Source of the DNA: Shumkonia mesophila | Lineage (GTDB): Bacteria; Pseudomonadota; Alphaproteobacteria; Rhodospirillales; Shumkoniaceae | Direction of reading: 5' to 3' | NCBI RefSeq assembly: GCF_026163695.1 | Contig: NZ_JAOTID010000002.1 | Span: forward strand, 27,511 to 91,510 | Length of the DNA: 64,000 nucleotides | Shown here: positions 47,804 through 57,504 of the stretch, piece by piece | Numbering within the stretch: position 1 is the first letter of the stretch | How the letters are laid out: every line of letters starts with the position of its first letter | The notes under the pieces: model-generated | Seen by the model: the letters and a program-made list of their open reading frames with translations, nothing else | What the model was told of the DNA's origin: nothing | Database searches by the model: none | Position numbers and translations under genes: made by a program

Positions 47804-49060
47804 TCAGAAGTTGAATGCGACCTGGACGCCCTTCATGGAAACCACCAGGCAGGCTACGCCCGCGCGTTCGAGGGTGCGGCAGGCGGAGTCGGCACGGTCC
47901 CGGTCGAAGCCGGCGATGCGGGCCCGATAAAGGGTGTGCCTCTTCTTCTTGAGCGGTACGATCTTGATGATGCCGTCGCCGAGCTGCTTGGGGGCCTTCT
48001 CGATGGCGTGGCGGGCCGCCTCGATGGCCGGTTCCTCGCTGCGATAGGCGCCGACCTGGACGGCCCATTCGCCGCCCGACGCGGACGGGGTGTTTTCGAC
48101 GGGGGTGGCCGAAGCCACGGCGGTATCGGGTTTGGCCGGCGGCGGCGAGAACTCGGCGACTTCGGTGGCCGCGGCCCCGTCGCTGACCATGGCGAAGCCG
48201 GCATCGAGCAATTGCGCCATCTGGCGGTTGCGGGTGGTGGCCGTCCGGCCGCCGAAGACGATGCCGATCAGGCGCCGGCCGCCGCGTGTGGCGGAGGCGA
48301 CGAGATTGAAGCCCGAGGCGTTGATATAGCCGGTCTTGATGCCGTCCAGGCCGTCGTAGGATTCGAGCAGGCCGTTGTGGTTGCGATGGGTCTGGCCCTT
48401 ATACGTGAAGGCCGGGGTCGCGAAATAGTGGTACTGCTGCGGGAAGTCGCGCAGTAGCGCGCGGGCGAGAATGGCCATGTCGCGCGCCGTCGTCGTCTGG
48501 CCGCGATGGAACAGCCCCGAGGCGTTGCGGAAGGTGGTGTTCTTCATGCCCAGCTTGCGGGCCATCGAGGTCATCCTGAGCGCGAAGTCGCGCTCGCTTT
48601 TGTCCATCCCCTCGGCGACGGTGGTGGCAATGTCGTTGGCCGACTTGGTGACCAGCGCCAGGATGGCATCCTTGACGGCGATGGACGATCCGGGCGGCAG
48701 TCCCAGCCGGGATGCCGGCTGGCGGGCGGCGCGGGCGGAAACCTTAAGCGGCTTGTCGAGCGTCCACTCCTTGCGCTGCAAGGCATCGAAGACCAGATAT
48801 AGGGTCATCATCTTGGTCAGGGACGCCGGGTAATTCGGCGTATCGGGTTCGACGGCCTTAAGCACGCGGCCGGTTTCGGCATCCATGATCAGCGCGGCGT
48901 AGGTGGCGGCGAAGGCGGAAGAGATGGTCAGCGCCGTAAGTGTTGCGGCTGCCAGAATGGTGGCGAGCGCGAACCTGAAAATCGCCAAGCGCCCGGCTCG
49001 CGTTGGGTGTTCCTTGGCGTTGCTCACGGCCCCTCGTCCTTTTTCCCCGACCTTCTCCAT
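47804..49060 (-). CDS. D-alanyl-D-alanine carboxypeptidase with SPOR domain
   Basis: A 418-residue penicillin-binding protein of peptidase family S11. A signal anchor (about 27-52, ending SSAFA) precedes the catalytic domain with Ser80-x-x-Lys83 (ASLTKMM), Ser140-x-Asn142 (KSANDI) and Lys242-Thr-Gly (GIKTGYI). The C-terminal 75 residues (GGEWAVQVGAYRSEEPAIEA...) form a SPOR domain that binds glycan strands lacking stem peptides at the division site. It trims the terminal D-Ala of peptidoglycan pentapeptides, probably at the septum. The long spacer between domains is Pro/Ala-rich. Confidence 0.93.
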   Translation of the reverse strand: MEKVGEKGRGAVSNAKEHPTRAGRLAIFRFALATILAAATLTALTISSAFAATYAALIMDAETGRVLKAVEPDTPNYPASLTKMMTLYLVFDALQRKEWTLDKPLKVSARAARQPASRLGLPPGSSIAVKDAILALVTKSANDIATTVAEGMDKSERDFALRMTSMARKLGMKNTTFRNASGLFHRGQTTTARDMAILARALLRDFPQQYHYFATPAFTYKGQTHRNHNGLLESYDGLDGIKTGYINASGFNLVASATRGGRRLIGIVFGGRTATTRNRQMAQLLDAGFAMVSDGAAATEVAEFSPPPAKPDTAVASATPVENTPSASGGEWAVQVGAYRSEEPAIEAARHAIEKAPKQLGDGIIKIVPLKKKRHTLYRARIAGFDRDRADSACRTLERAGVACLVVSMKGVQVAFNF

Positions 49061-49338
49061 TAAACCAGAACCGGTGGCCTCGGCTCAAGGCGATTGACGC
49101 ACACCCGAACACATCGCGCACCGCTACCGGAAGCCAATCGGTAGCAGATGGTCCTCAACAAAAGGTTAACGGGGATTAACTTTCTTCCGTCGCCGGCCCC
49201 CGGCGGTGTTGGGGCGGCCGGTCGATGTATTTCAAAAGGTTTCCGGACGAGGCCTTTTTTTTGCCCCATCCCAAATCTAATATATAGAAACGGGAACCAA
49301 CGCGGATTTCCCTCGTTTCGAATGGGCTGTAAGCGACG

Positions 49339-49665
49339 ATGAGCGACCCCAAGAAGCCTTATGACGAGCCGCCTTCGACGGGCTTGGCGACCAAGACGCG
49401 GCCCAAGACGAAGAAGCCGTCGCTCTACAAGGTCCTGATGCTGAACGACGATTACACGCCGATGGAGTTCGTGGTCCATGCCCTTCAGCGGTTTTTTAGC
49501 AAAGGCCACGACGATGCCGTCCGCATCATGCTCCATGTCCACCAGCGCGGCGTGGGGGTCTGTGGCGTCTACACGTACGAAGTGGCCGAGACCAAGGTCA
49601 ATCAGGTGATGGACCTGGCCCGGCAACATCAGCACCCCCTGCAGTGCACGATCGAAAAGGAATGA
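49339..49665 (+). CDS. clpS: ClpS adaptor protein
   Basis: A 108-residue ClpS. A flexible N-terminal tail of about 25 residues is followed by the N-degron pocket ([21 protein letters not shown]) and core ([20 protein letters not shown]). It delivers proteins with destabilising N-terminal residues to ClpAP. It lies 6 bp before clpA, a conserved pair. The 49061-49338 gap holds an AT-rich promoter stretch near 49275-49290 and nothing else. Confidence 0.96.
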   Translation: MSDPKKPYDEPPSTGLATKTRPKTKKPSLYKVLMLNDDYTPMEFVVHALQRFFSKGHDDAVRIMLHVHQRGVGVCGVYTYEVAETKVNQVMDLARQHQHPLQCTIEKE

Positions 49666-49671
49666 GCCCGT

Positions 49672-51981
49672 ATGCTGTCGCGAAACCTGGAGCAGACCCT
49701 GCACCGGGCCCTGGCGCTGGCCACCGAGCGCCGCCATGAGTACGCCACGCTCGAGCACCTGCTGCTTGCGCTGACCGAGGACCAGGACGCCATCGCGGTG
49801 CTCAGGGCCTGTGGCGTCAACATCGACCAGTTGCGGACCGATCTGGCCGAATTCATCGCCAACGAATTGGCCGGCCTGACCACGGCGCGGGTGGCCGACC
49901 CCAAGCCGACCGCCGGCTTCCAGCGGGCCGTACAGCGGGCCGCCATCCATGTGCAGTCGTCGGGACGCGAGGAGGTGACGGGCGCCAACGTACTGGTGGC
50001 GCTGTTCTCGGAGCGCGAGTCCCACGCCGTCTACTTCCTGCAGGGCCATGACATGACGCGGCTCGACGCCGTCAATTACATCTCCCATGGCATTGCCAAG
50101 GTTCCCGGTCATTCACAGCCGCGCCCGGTTCGCGGCGCCGAGGAGGAGTCGGTGGCGGAAAAGGTGACGGCCAAGGCGAATGAGGCGTTGTCGGTCTACT
50201 GCGTCAATCTGAACCAGAAGGCGCTTGACGGACGGATCGACCCCCTGATCGGCCGCGAGGCCGAGATCGAGCGGACCATCCAGATCCTGTGCCGGCGCAA
50301 CAAGAACAACCCGCTGTTCGTGGGCGACCCCGGCGTCGGCAAGACGGCCATCGCCGAAGGCCTGGCCCGCAAGATCGTCACCCGCGAGGTGCCCGATGTC
50401 CTGAAGAACGCCACCATCTTCGCGCTGGACATGGGCACGCTGCTGGCCGGCACCCGCTATCGCGGCGACTTCGAGGAACGGCTGAAGGCGGTGATCTCCG
50501 AGCTGGAGCACACCGACGGGGCGATTCTCTTCATCGACGAAATCCATACCGTGATCGGGGCCGGCGCCACCAGCGGCGGCTCGATGGACGCCTCGAACAT
50601 CCTGAAGCCGTCGCTGCAAAGCGGGCTGGTCCGCTGCATGGGCTCGACCACCTACAAGGAGTACCGCAATCACTTCGAGAAGGACCGCGCCCTGGTCCGC
50701 CGGTTCCAGAAGATCGACGTCTACGAGCCGTCGGTCGAGGACACGGTGAAGATCCTGCGCGGGCTGAAGCCCTATTTCGAGGAGCACCACAAGGTGCGCT
50801 ACACGGCCGAGGCCCTGCGTACGGCGGTCGAACTGGCGGCCCGCTACATCAACGACCGCAAGCTGCCCGACAAGGCGATCGATGTGATCGACGAGGTGGG
50901 CGCGGCGTGCATGCTGCTGCCGGCCCACCGGCGGCCGAAGACGGTGACGGTCAAGCACGTCGAGGAGGTGGTGGCCAAGATCGCCCGCATCCCTCCCAAG
51001 AGCGTGTCGATGGACGACCGCAAGGTGCTGGAGACCCTGGAGCGCGACCTCAAGACCATGGTGTTTGGCCAGGATCGGGCCATCGAGTCGCTGTCCAGCG
51101 CCATCAAGCTCGCCCGCGCCGGCCTGCGCGAGCCCGAGAAGCCGATCGGCTGTTACCTGTTCTCGGGGCCGACCGGCGTCGGCAAGACCGAGGTGGCCCG
51201 CCAACTGGCGCGCACGCTGGGCGTCGAACTGGTGCGCTTCGACATGTCGGAATACATGGAGCGCCATTCGGTGTCGCGCCTTATCGGGGCGCCGCCGGGC
51301 TACGTCGGCTTCGACCAGGGCGGCCTGATGACCGATGCCGTCGACCAGCAGCCCCACTGCGTGCTGCTGCTGGACGAGATCGAGAAGGCCCATCCGGACG
51401 TCTTCAACATCCTGTTGCAGATCATGGATCACGGCCGGCTGACCGACCACAACGGCAAGAGCGTCGACTTCCGCAACGTCATCCTGATCATGACGACCAA
51501 CGCCGGGGCCAGCGAGATGGCCAAGCCGGCCATCGGCTTCGAGCGCGACGAGCGGACCGGCGACGACCAGGAGGCGATCGAGCGCATGTTCACGCCGGAA
51601 TTCCGCAACCGGCTGGATGCCACGGTGCCGTTCTCCAGTCTGTCGCTGGAGGTGGTGGGCCAGGTGGTCGACAAGTTCATCATGGAACTGGAAGCGCAAC
51701 TGGCCGACCGCAACGTCGTCATCGTGCTGTCGGACGCCGCCCGCGAATGGCTGGCCAAGCGCGGCTACGACAAGAGCTTCGGGGCCCGGCCGCTGGGCCG
51801 GACCATCCAGGAGCACATCAAGAAGGCGCTGGCCGAGGAGTTGCTGTTCGGCCGGCTGGTCAACGGCGGCCTCGTCAAGGTCGAGATCGTCGACGACAAG
51901 CCGACCTTCAGCTTCGAGGAAGCGCGGCGGCGGCTGCACCGCAAGGGACTGCCCAAGAGCAAGGAGCCGGCGCCGGTTTGA
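49672..51981 (+). CDS. clpA: ATP-dependent Clp protease ATPase subunit ClpA
   Basis: A 769-residue AAA+ unfoldase. The Clp_N double repeat (1-140) binds ClpS. AAA domain 1 has GDPGVGKTAIAEGLA and ILFIDEIHTVIGAG; AAA domain 2 has GPTGVGKTEVARQLA and VLLLDEIEKAHPDV. The ClpP-docking loop appears as AKPAIGFERDE, the IGF/IGL form. It unfolds substrates and feeds them to ClpP, which is not encoded here. Confidence 0.97.
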   Translation: MLSRNLEQTLHRALALATERRHEYATLEHLLLALTEDQDAIAVLRACGVNIDQLRTDLAEFIANELAGLTTARVADPKPTAGFQRAVQRAAIHVQSSGREEVTGANVLVALFSERESHAVYFLQGHDMTRLDAVNYISHGIAKVPGHSQPRPVRGAEEESVAEKVTAKANEALSVYCVNLNQKALDGRIDPLIGREAEIERTIQILCRRNKNNPLFVGDPGVGKTAIAEGLARKIVTREVPDVLKNATIFALDMGTLLAGTRYRGDFEERLKAVISELEHTDGAILFIDEIHTVIGAGATSGGSMDASNILKPSLQSGLVRCMGSTTYKEYRNHFEKDRALVRRFQKIDVYEPSVEDTVKILRGLKPYFEEHHKVRYTAEALRTAVELAARYINDRKLPDKAIDVIDEVGAACMLLPAHRRPKTVTVKHVEEVVAKIARIPPKSVSMDDRKVLETLERDLKTMVFGQDRAIESLSSAIKLARAGLREPEKPIGCYLFSGPTGVGKTEVARQLARTLGVELVRFDMSEYMERHSVSRLIGAPPGYVGFDQGGLMTDAVDQQPHCVLLLDEIEKAHPDVFNILLQIMDHGRLTDHNGKSVDFRNVILIMTTNAGASEMAKPAIGFERDERTGDDQEAIERMFTPEFRNRLDATVPFSSLSLEVVGQVVDKFIMELEAQLADRNVVIVLSDAAREWLAKRGYDKSFGARPLGRTIQEHIKKALAEELLFGRLVNGGLVKVEIVDDKPTFSFEEARRRLHRKGLPKSKEPAPV

Positions 51982-52008
51982 CCGCCGGCCGGCCTTGCTT
52001 GCCAATCG

Positions 52009-52626
52009 TCAGGGGCAGGCCATTTCGGAAAGGATTTTGATCTGGGCGGCGCCGCGCTGGGCGATCGGCAGCATCGTGCGCGGCGACAGCGCGAAGGTCT
52101 CGCGGTCCTTCTTGCCGTTGCTGCCCTGGCGTTCGATGATCACCCCACGGCATACCGGACAGGCGTTGACGAGGGCGACATCGCCATTCTTGCCGGTGGC
52201 CAGCTTGGCGCAATCCTTGACGTCGTCGATGGCCGCCGGTTTGTTGGCGTCGCACGGGCCGTCGCTGGTGACGCGGGTCCTGCCCGATCCCGTGAACGAC
52301 AATTCCATCTTGCCCTTTTCGGGAATCCGGTAGCTGCGGTTGACGGGGATTCCCTGGCCTCGCCGCTGGTGCTCGATGTGGGCGATGCGGCACTCGCCGC
52401 AGGTGTTGACCAGGATGTCGCCCTCGACCCGCTTGGCGACCTGCACGCATCGGCCGCCGGCCACCGTCTGCAGGAGGCTGCCGGCTTCCGATGTCACGCT
52501 CGTCCGCGGCCGTCCGTCGGCGAGCCCGGGCCAGACGGCCAGGAGCGCCGCCACGCCGAGAAGCGCCAACAACCGCCGCCGGAGCGGCCCGATGCCGCAC
52601 GAATCGTTCATCTGTCCCATGTCCAC
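52009..52626 (-). CDS. Secreted protein with two CxxC repeats
   Basis: A 205-residue exported protein. A signal peptide (about 16-37, LRRRLLALLGVAALLAVWPG) is followed by two related repeats of about 65 residues: Cys-x-x-V-A...GDILVNTCGECRIAHIEHQ...(C) and Cys-A-K-L-A...GDVALVNACPVCRGVIIERQ...(C). Each has a central CxxC and a Cys near its start and end, so disulfides or a metal site are likely in the periplasm. GAAGGAGTGGAC precedes the ATG at 52626. The family is unknown to me; the repeats suggest an internal duplication. Confidence 0.65.
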   Translation of the reverse strand: MDMGQMNDSCGIGPLRRRLLALLGVAALLAVWPGLADGRPRTSVTSEAGSLLQTVAGGRCVQVAKRVEGDILVNTCGECRIAHIEHQRRGQGIPVNRSYRIPEKGKMELSFTGSGRTRVTSDGPCDANKPAAIDDVKDCAKLATGKNGDVALVNACPVCRGVIIERQGSNGKKDRETFALSPRTMLPIAQRGAAQIKILSEMACP

Positions 52627-52925
52627 TCCTTCCAGGGCCGGAACCGTAGCGGGAAAGGGTTAAGCTCGGGTGAATCCCGTCTGCTTGGGACCTTTCTTCC
52701 GCGAACTTGCCGGTGGCGGTCGGGCGGCGATATACTCGGCCCGTTTCAACCAGGAGCTTGGATGCTCGGTATTCTTGTGGGTGGCTGACGGGGCGCCGCC
52801 GACGCGGCCCCGTCATTTCGATTGCCGCACCGAACTCTCGGCGCGAAAGCTGGTTTTGCGCCCGCCGCGCGGGTTCGGTGCGGGGTGCCGCATACGTGGC
52901 GTCCCGCCACTGATCTTGTTTCGCA

Positions 52926-53693
52926 ATGGATACCGAAATGGACAAACTCATCATCGATTCCCTGTGCCGGATTCACGAGGGCCTCTCTCGCAAGGGACCT
53001 GGATCGGATGCCCTGGCGCGCCAGTTGATCGCGCGCATCCGTCCCCTGCTGCCCGAACCGCCGGTAGTTGCCGACCTCGGCTGCGGCAACGGCTACTGCG
53101 CCTATGTCCTGGCTGAGGCGTTGGGGGCGGAGGTTACCGCGGTCGACTTTTGCCCGGCCTTCATCGACGAGTTGAAGGAGCGCTTGGACAAAGCGCCACC
53201 GAAGAAGGGGCATATCGTCCCGCGGGTGGCCGACATGCTGACGCCGGGTCTGGAGCCGGAAAGCATCGACCTGGCCTGGTCGGAGGGCGCCGTCGGCAGC
53301 GTCGGCGTCAGGGAGTCGCTCGAGGGCTGGTTGCCGCTGCTCACCCCCGGTGGCATCGTGGTCTTCTCCGACCTGTGCTGGTTCAACCGGCAGCCACCCG
53401 AGGAGGCACAGGCGTTCTTCGCCGAGCCCTACCCCGGAATGGCGACCGTGGGCGGCCAGATCAAGGCGGCCGAGGAACTGGGCTACACCTTCGTGCATGC
53501 CGAACTTCTGCCCGCCGCCGATTGGTGGACGAGCTACTTCGACCCGCTGGCGGGACGGCTGCGCGAACTGGAGGCCGATGTGGAGCCGGGATCGGTGCTG
53601 GCCGAGGTCATTCGGCTGGCCTGGGTCGAGCAGGAGAACTTCCGGCGGCACAGTGACCACTTCGGCTACCTGTTCCTGGTGCTGAAGAAATAG
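52926..53693 (+). CDS. Class I SAM-dependent methyltransferase
   Basis: A 255-residue Rossmann-fold methyltransferase. Motif I is VADLGCGNGYCAYVLAEALG (Asp50, Gly52/54/56), followed by VTAVDFCPAFI (motif II) and IDLAWSEGAVGSVGVRESLEGWLPLLTPGGI (motifs III-IV). The substrate cannot be told; the pattern suits small-molecule methyltransferases. A TATACT box at 52731-52736 could be the -10 of its promoter, leaving a long leader. The 52627-52925 gap shows no other gene. Confidence 0.82.
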   Translation: MDTEMDKLIIDSLCRIHEGLSRKGPGSDALARQLIARIRPLLPEPPVVADLGCGNGYCAYVLAEALGAEVTAVDFCPAFIDELKERLDKAPPKKGHIVPRVADMLTPGLEPESIDLAWSEGAVGSVGVRESLEGWLPLLTPGGIVVFSDLCWFNRQPPEEAQAFFAEPYPGMATVGGQIKAAEELGYTFVHAELLPAADWWTSYFDPLAGRLRELEADVEPGSVLAEVIRLAWVEQENFRRHSDHFGYLFLVLKK

Positions 53694-53703
53694 GTGAGGG
53701 CGG

Positions 53704-54867
53704 CTAGTCGCCGCCGTTCTTGCGGAAGGGCGAGGCCTCGGCAAGGGCCTCGCCCTCCATTTCGACCATCTGCCGTTCCTGTTCGATGAACTGGGCGACG
53801 GCGCGGCGCAGCGCCGGATCGGCGATCCAATGGGCGCTGTAGGTGACGACCGGCAGATAGCCGCGCTGGACCTTGTGGGGGCCCTGGGCGCCCGCCTCGA
53901 CCCGCTTGAGGCCGCGTTCGATGGCGAATGCGATGGCCTGATAGTAGCAGGCCTCGAAATGCAGGAAGCGATAGGGCTCCAGGCACCCCCAATAGCGGCC
54001 GTAGAGGGTGTCGCCGCCGATCAGGTTGAGGGCGCCGCCGACCGCCCGGCCGCCGTGCTCGGCCCACATCAGCACGATCCGCTCGCCCAAATTTCGATGC
54101 AGCAGCGAGAAAAAGGCGCGGTTGAGGTAGGCCGGCCCCCACTTGCGGTCGATGGTGTCGCGATAGAAGCGATAGAAGACGTCCCAATGCCGCTCGGTGA
54201 TGGCGTCGCCGGTCAGCGTGCGCAGCACCACCCCGCTGTCGGCCACCGCCTGGCGTTCCTTGCGGATGGCCTTGCGCTTGCGCGAGGCCAGGGCGTTCAG
54301 GAAGTCGTCGAAGTCGCCGTAGCCCTCGTTCGTCCAGTGGAACTGATGGCCGATGCGCGTCAGCAGGCCGGCGGCGGCGAGTCGTTGCCACTCGGCCTCG
54401 GTGGGAAAGGTGACGTGCAGCGACGAGGCGCCATGGCGCTCGGCCAGTTGCAGCATGCCGGCGATGAGCGCGTCGCCCAGGTCCCCGGGTTCGCCGGGGC
54501 GCACCATCAGGCGCGGTCCGGTGACCGGGGTGAATGGCACCGCCGCCTGCAACTTGGGATAATAGGGGATGCCGGCCCGCTCGCTGGCGTCGGCCCACGC
54601 CCAGTCGAACACGTACTCGCCATAGGAATGGTTCTTGAGATAGAGCGGCGCGCAGGCGCGCAACGCCCCGGCGGTATCCTCGATCAGCAGGTGCTGGGGC
54701 ATCCAGCCGGTCTTGGGCGTCACCGTCCCGCTGGCTTCCAGCGTGGCGAGGAAGGCATGGGAAACGAACGGGTTGGCGGTGCCGGCGCAGGCGTCCCAGG
54801 CGCCGGCCGGCACTCCCGCGAGGCCGTCCACGACCCGGATGGAAATGGCTTCGCGTCCGTCGGGCAT
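53704..54867 (-). CDS. GNAT-like protein of the DUF482/FemX type
   Basis: A 387-residue protein with two GNAT folds in tandem, as in DUF482 proteins related to FemABX peptidyltransferases. Recognisable blocks include NPFVSHAFLATLEASG, YLKNHSYGEYVFDWAWADA, FHWTNEGYGDFDDFLNALAS, KRKAIRKERQ and the late FEACYYQAIAFAIERGLKRVEAGAQGPHKVQRGY. The family is widespread in alphaproteobacteria but not characterised; aminoacyl transfer to a cell-wall precursor is a guess by fold. The ATG at 54867 is preferred over an earlier one at 54969, as homology starts here. It converges on the methyltransferase gene with 10 bp between. Confidence 0.8.
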   Translation of the reverse strand: MPDGREAISIRVVDGLAGVPAGAWDACAGTANPFVSHAFLATLEASGTVTPKTGWMPQHLLIEDTAGALRACAPLYLKNHSYGEYVFDWAWADASERAGIPYYPKLQAAVPFTPVTGPRLMVRPGEPGDLGDALIAGMLQLAERHGASSLHVTFPTEAEWQRLAAAGLLTRIGHQFHWTNEGYGDFDDFLNALASRKRKAIRKERQAVADSGVVLRTLTGDAITERHWDVFYRFYRDTIDRKWGPAYLNRAFFSLLHRNLGERIVLMWAEHGGRAVGGALNLIGGDTLYGRYWGCLEPYRFLHFEACYYQAIAFAIERGLKRVEAGAQGPHKVQRGYLPVVTYSAHWIADPALRRAVAQFIEQERQMVEMEGEALAEASPFRKNGGD

Positions 54868-55074
54868 GGAGAAGAGATGAGGGGCGCGCGGAGTGGAGGC
54901 AAGGTGGGGAACGGCGTTTTTGCGCCGGTTCGCGGTTTGAGCGGATTCCAGGCAGTTTGCCGATGTCACGCCAGCGTCATGGTCCGGTCATGGCGGCGTC
55001 ATGTCGCCGGATAAGAGTCCGCCTTGTCGTCACGCGGCCGCAGAAGCGGACAAAGAAGAACAATGGCTTGAAGA

Positions 55075-56985
55075 ATGTTCGACCCAGCAGCGCCGGAAAG
55101 GGAAACCCCGTTCGATATCTCCAGTACGGGATCCGGGTGGTCCCAGGAGTATGAATGGATGGGGATTGAACCTTTGCCGGAGAATCGGGAAGGGAAGGGA
55201 ACTTCGCCTGCCGGCCTTCCGCGGTGGGGTTGGGACTACGCGCTCGAGCGCCTGGACTTTGCCTTCCAGCCGATCGTCAACATCCACAACGGGGTCTGCT
55301 TCGGGTACGAGGCCCTGCTGCGCAACTGGGCCGATGCCGGCTTCGACAGCATCCGATCCGTCTTCGATACCGCCGCCGCCACCCAGCGCCTGAACCGTGT
55401 CGAGGCGGCACTGCGCGAGAAGGCGATCCGCAGGTTCGCTTCCATCGGCGGCGGCCGCCACTTCAAGCTGTTCTACAACGTCGACAACCGCTGCATGGCG
55501 ATGCCCGACTATCGCCACGGAGTCACCTCCCAGGTTCTGGAGCAGAACGGCCTGGCGCCTTCCTCGCTTTATCTCGAAATCTCGGAACACCACGATCTCA
55601 GCCGGGCAAGCCAGATCGAGGCCATCCTCACCGCCTACCGCGCCCAGGGCTACAAGCTGGTCATCGATGACTACGGCACCGGCTTCTCGCAACTCAAGAT
55701 GCTCTATCACTGCCAGCCCGACGTCATCAAAATCGACCGCTTCTTCGTTTCCGGCATCGACTCCGACAAGCGCAAGGAAATGCTGGTCGCCCAGCAGGTC
55801 GACCTGGCCCACCTGATGGGGGCGCTGGTGGTTGCCGAGGGGGTGGAAACCGAGGCCGAGTTCTACGTCTGCAAGCGGGTAGGCTGCGATCTGGTCCAGG
55901 GCTATTTCATCCAGCGGCCGACGCAGTCGCTGGCCGAACTGATGCCGCGCTACGGGATCATCGAAGACTTGGCCAAGCGCGACCGCCGCTCGGCCGGGCG
56001 GGACGACGGCGTCCTCGTACGAAGCCGCATGACGGCCATCCAGGCGCTATTGCAGGAAACGACGCCAAGCGCCGTGCTGCGGTACTTTCAGCGGTTCCGG
56101 GATACCCGGGTGGTGCCGGTGGTGGACGGCCAGGGCTGCCCGGTCGGGATCATCCGCGAAGCGGACTTCAAGGAATTCTCCTACTCGCTCTACGGACGGG
56201 AACTGCTGCAAAATCCGCATCTCCGGCCGAACCTGGGGCGCTTCCTCCGCCGCTGTCCGGCCGTCGAGGAGACCGAGCCCGTGGAGCAGATCCTCAAGGT
56301 GTTCGCCAACGCCGACACCAAGGAGGGGGTGATCGTCACCCGGAAGATGAGCTATGTCGGCTTCCTCGAGGGCCACGCCCTGTTGGAAATGCTGAACGAG
56401 AAAAACACCATCGCGGCACGCGACCAGAACCCGCTGACCCAACTGCCCGGCAACAACGCCATTTACCGTTACGTCTCCCAGGTACTGGCGAGCGACGGCT
56501 GGGGCCGTCACTTCGTCTATTTCGATTTCGACAACTTCAAGCCGTTCAACGACCGCTTCGGCTTCCGCCAGGGCGATCGCGCCATCCTGTTATTCGCCGA
56601 GATCCTGGGCAAGAAGCTGATCGGGGGAAACTGGTTCGTCGGCCACATCGGCGGCGACGACTTCTTCGTCGGGGCCGACCGCTTGGCGCGCGACGACATC
56701 CTGGCCCGGATCTCCGCCCTGGTGGAGGATTTCGGTGCCCAGATCACGTCCTTCTACGATGCCGAGTCGCGGGCCAACGGGCATATCGAGGGGGCCGACC
56801 GCGCGGGTCAGATACGGCGCTTTCCGCTGATGACCGTCTCGGCGGCGATTCTGGAATTGCCGGAAGTCCGCACGACGCTGTCGGTGGACGACGTGGCGCC
56901 GGCGATTTCGGAACTGAAGAAGCGGGCCAAGCGGCGCGACGACCATCTGGCCGTCGCCGATCTCGTCGCCTTTTGCGCGGTCTGA
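55075..56985 (+). CDS. EAL-CBS-GGDEF signalling protein
   Basis: A 636-residue cytoplasmic protein with an N-terminal EAL phosphodiesterase domain (Glu79 in YEALLR, LEISEHHD, DDYGTGFSQL, VAEGVETEAEF, DLVQGYF), a central CBS pair (about 305-440, DTRVVPVVDGQGCPVGIIRE) and a C-terminal GGDEF domain (from about 445, NPLTQLPGNNAI). The GGDEF signature is GGDDF (526-530), an allowed D-for-E change. EAL key residues look intact, so c-di-GMP breakdown is expected; synthesis is possible. CBS domains usually bind adenine nucleotides and may tune the switch. EAL before GGDEF is the reverse of the usual order. It has no membrane segment. Confidence 0.88.
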   Translation: MFDPAAPERETPFDISSTGSGWSQEYEWMGIEPLPENREGKGTSPAGLPRWGWDYALERLDFAFQPIVNIHNGVCFGYEALLRNWADAGFDSIRSVFDTAAATQRLNRVEAALREKAIRRFASIGGGRHFKLFYNVDNRCMAMPDYRHGVTSQVLEQNGLAPSSLYLEISEHHDLSRASQIEAILTAYRAQGYKLVIDDYGTGFSQLKMLYHCQPDVIKIDRFFVSGIDSDKRKEMLVAQQVDLAHLMGALVVAEGVETEAEFYVCKRVGCDLVQGYFIQRPTQSLAELMPRYGIIEDLAKRDRRSAGRDDGVLVRSRMTAIQALLQETTPSAVLRYFQRFRDTRVVPVVDGQGCPVGIIREADFKEFSYSLYGRELLQNPHLRPNLGRFLRRCPAVEETEPVEQILKVFANADTKEGVIVTRKMSYVGFLEGHALLEMLNEKNTIAARDQNPLTQLPGNNAIYRYVSQVLASDGWGRHFVYFDFDNFKPFNDRFGFRQGDRAILLFAEILGKKLIGGNWFVGHIGGDDFFVGADRLARDDILARISALVEDFGAQITSFYDAESRANGHIEGADRAGQIRRFPLMTVSAAILELPEVRTTLSVDDVAPAISELKKRAKRRDDHLAVADLVAFCAV

Positions 56986-57005
56986 ACGGCGGGCCGCCGG
57001 CCCGT

Positions 57006-57473
57006 TCAGGCGATCTCGAAGACCGCTTCCACCTCGACGGCGACGCCGAGCGGCAGGGCCGATACACCGACCGCCGCGCGGGCGTGGCGTCCGGCGTTGC
57101 CGAAAACCTCGACCATCAGGTCGGAGGCGCCGTTGATCACCTGCGGCGTCTGGGTGAAGTCCGGCGTGCAGGCGACGAAGCCGCCCAGCTTGACGACGCG
57201 GCGGACCCGGTCGAGATCGCCGCCGCAGGCGTTGCCGAGTTGGGCCAGGAGGTTGAGGCCGCAGCGGCGCGCCGCCTGATGGCCTTCCTCGACCGACAGC
57301 GTATCGCCCAGCCGGCCGACGAACTGGGGCTTGCCGTCGACCAGCGGAATCTGCCCGGAAACGAAGACCAGCGTCCCGGTCACCACGAAGGGCACGTAAT
57401 TGGCGACCGGCGAGGCCGCTTTCGGCAACTCCAGTCCGAGTTCGGCAAGGCGGGCGGCGATGGTTCCGGGCAT
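57006..57473 (-). CDS. RidA family protein
   Basis: A 155-residue member of the RidA (YjgF/YER057c/UK114) family, longer than E. coli RidA. It has the VFVSGQIPLVDGKPQFVG strand, the ARAAVGVSALPLGVAVEVEAV C-terminus with the conserved Arg, and VNGASDLMVEVFGNAGRHAR. RidA proteins hydrolyse reactive imines and enamines; this longer subgroup is less studied and may have another substrate. The start at 57473 matches family members. It lies 31 bp downstream of the receiver-MBL gene on the same strand. Confidence 0.88.
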   Translation of the reverse strand: MPGTIAARLAELGLELPKAASPVANYVPFVVTGTLVFVSGQIPLVDGKPQFVGRLGDTLSVEEGHQAARRCGLNLLAQLGNACGGDLDRVRRVVKLGGFVACTPDFTQTPQVINGASDLMVEVFGNAGRHARAAVGVSALPLGVAVEVEAVFEIA

Positions 57474-57504
57474 GGTTCTGTAACTCCGCGTTGTGACGTC
57501 TGGA

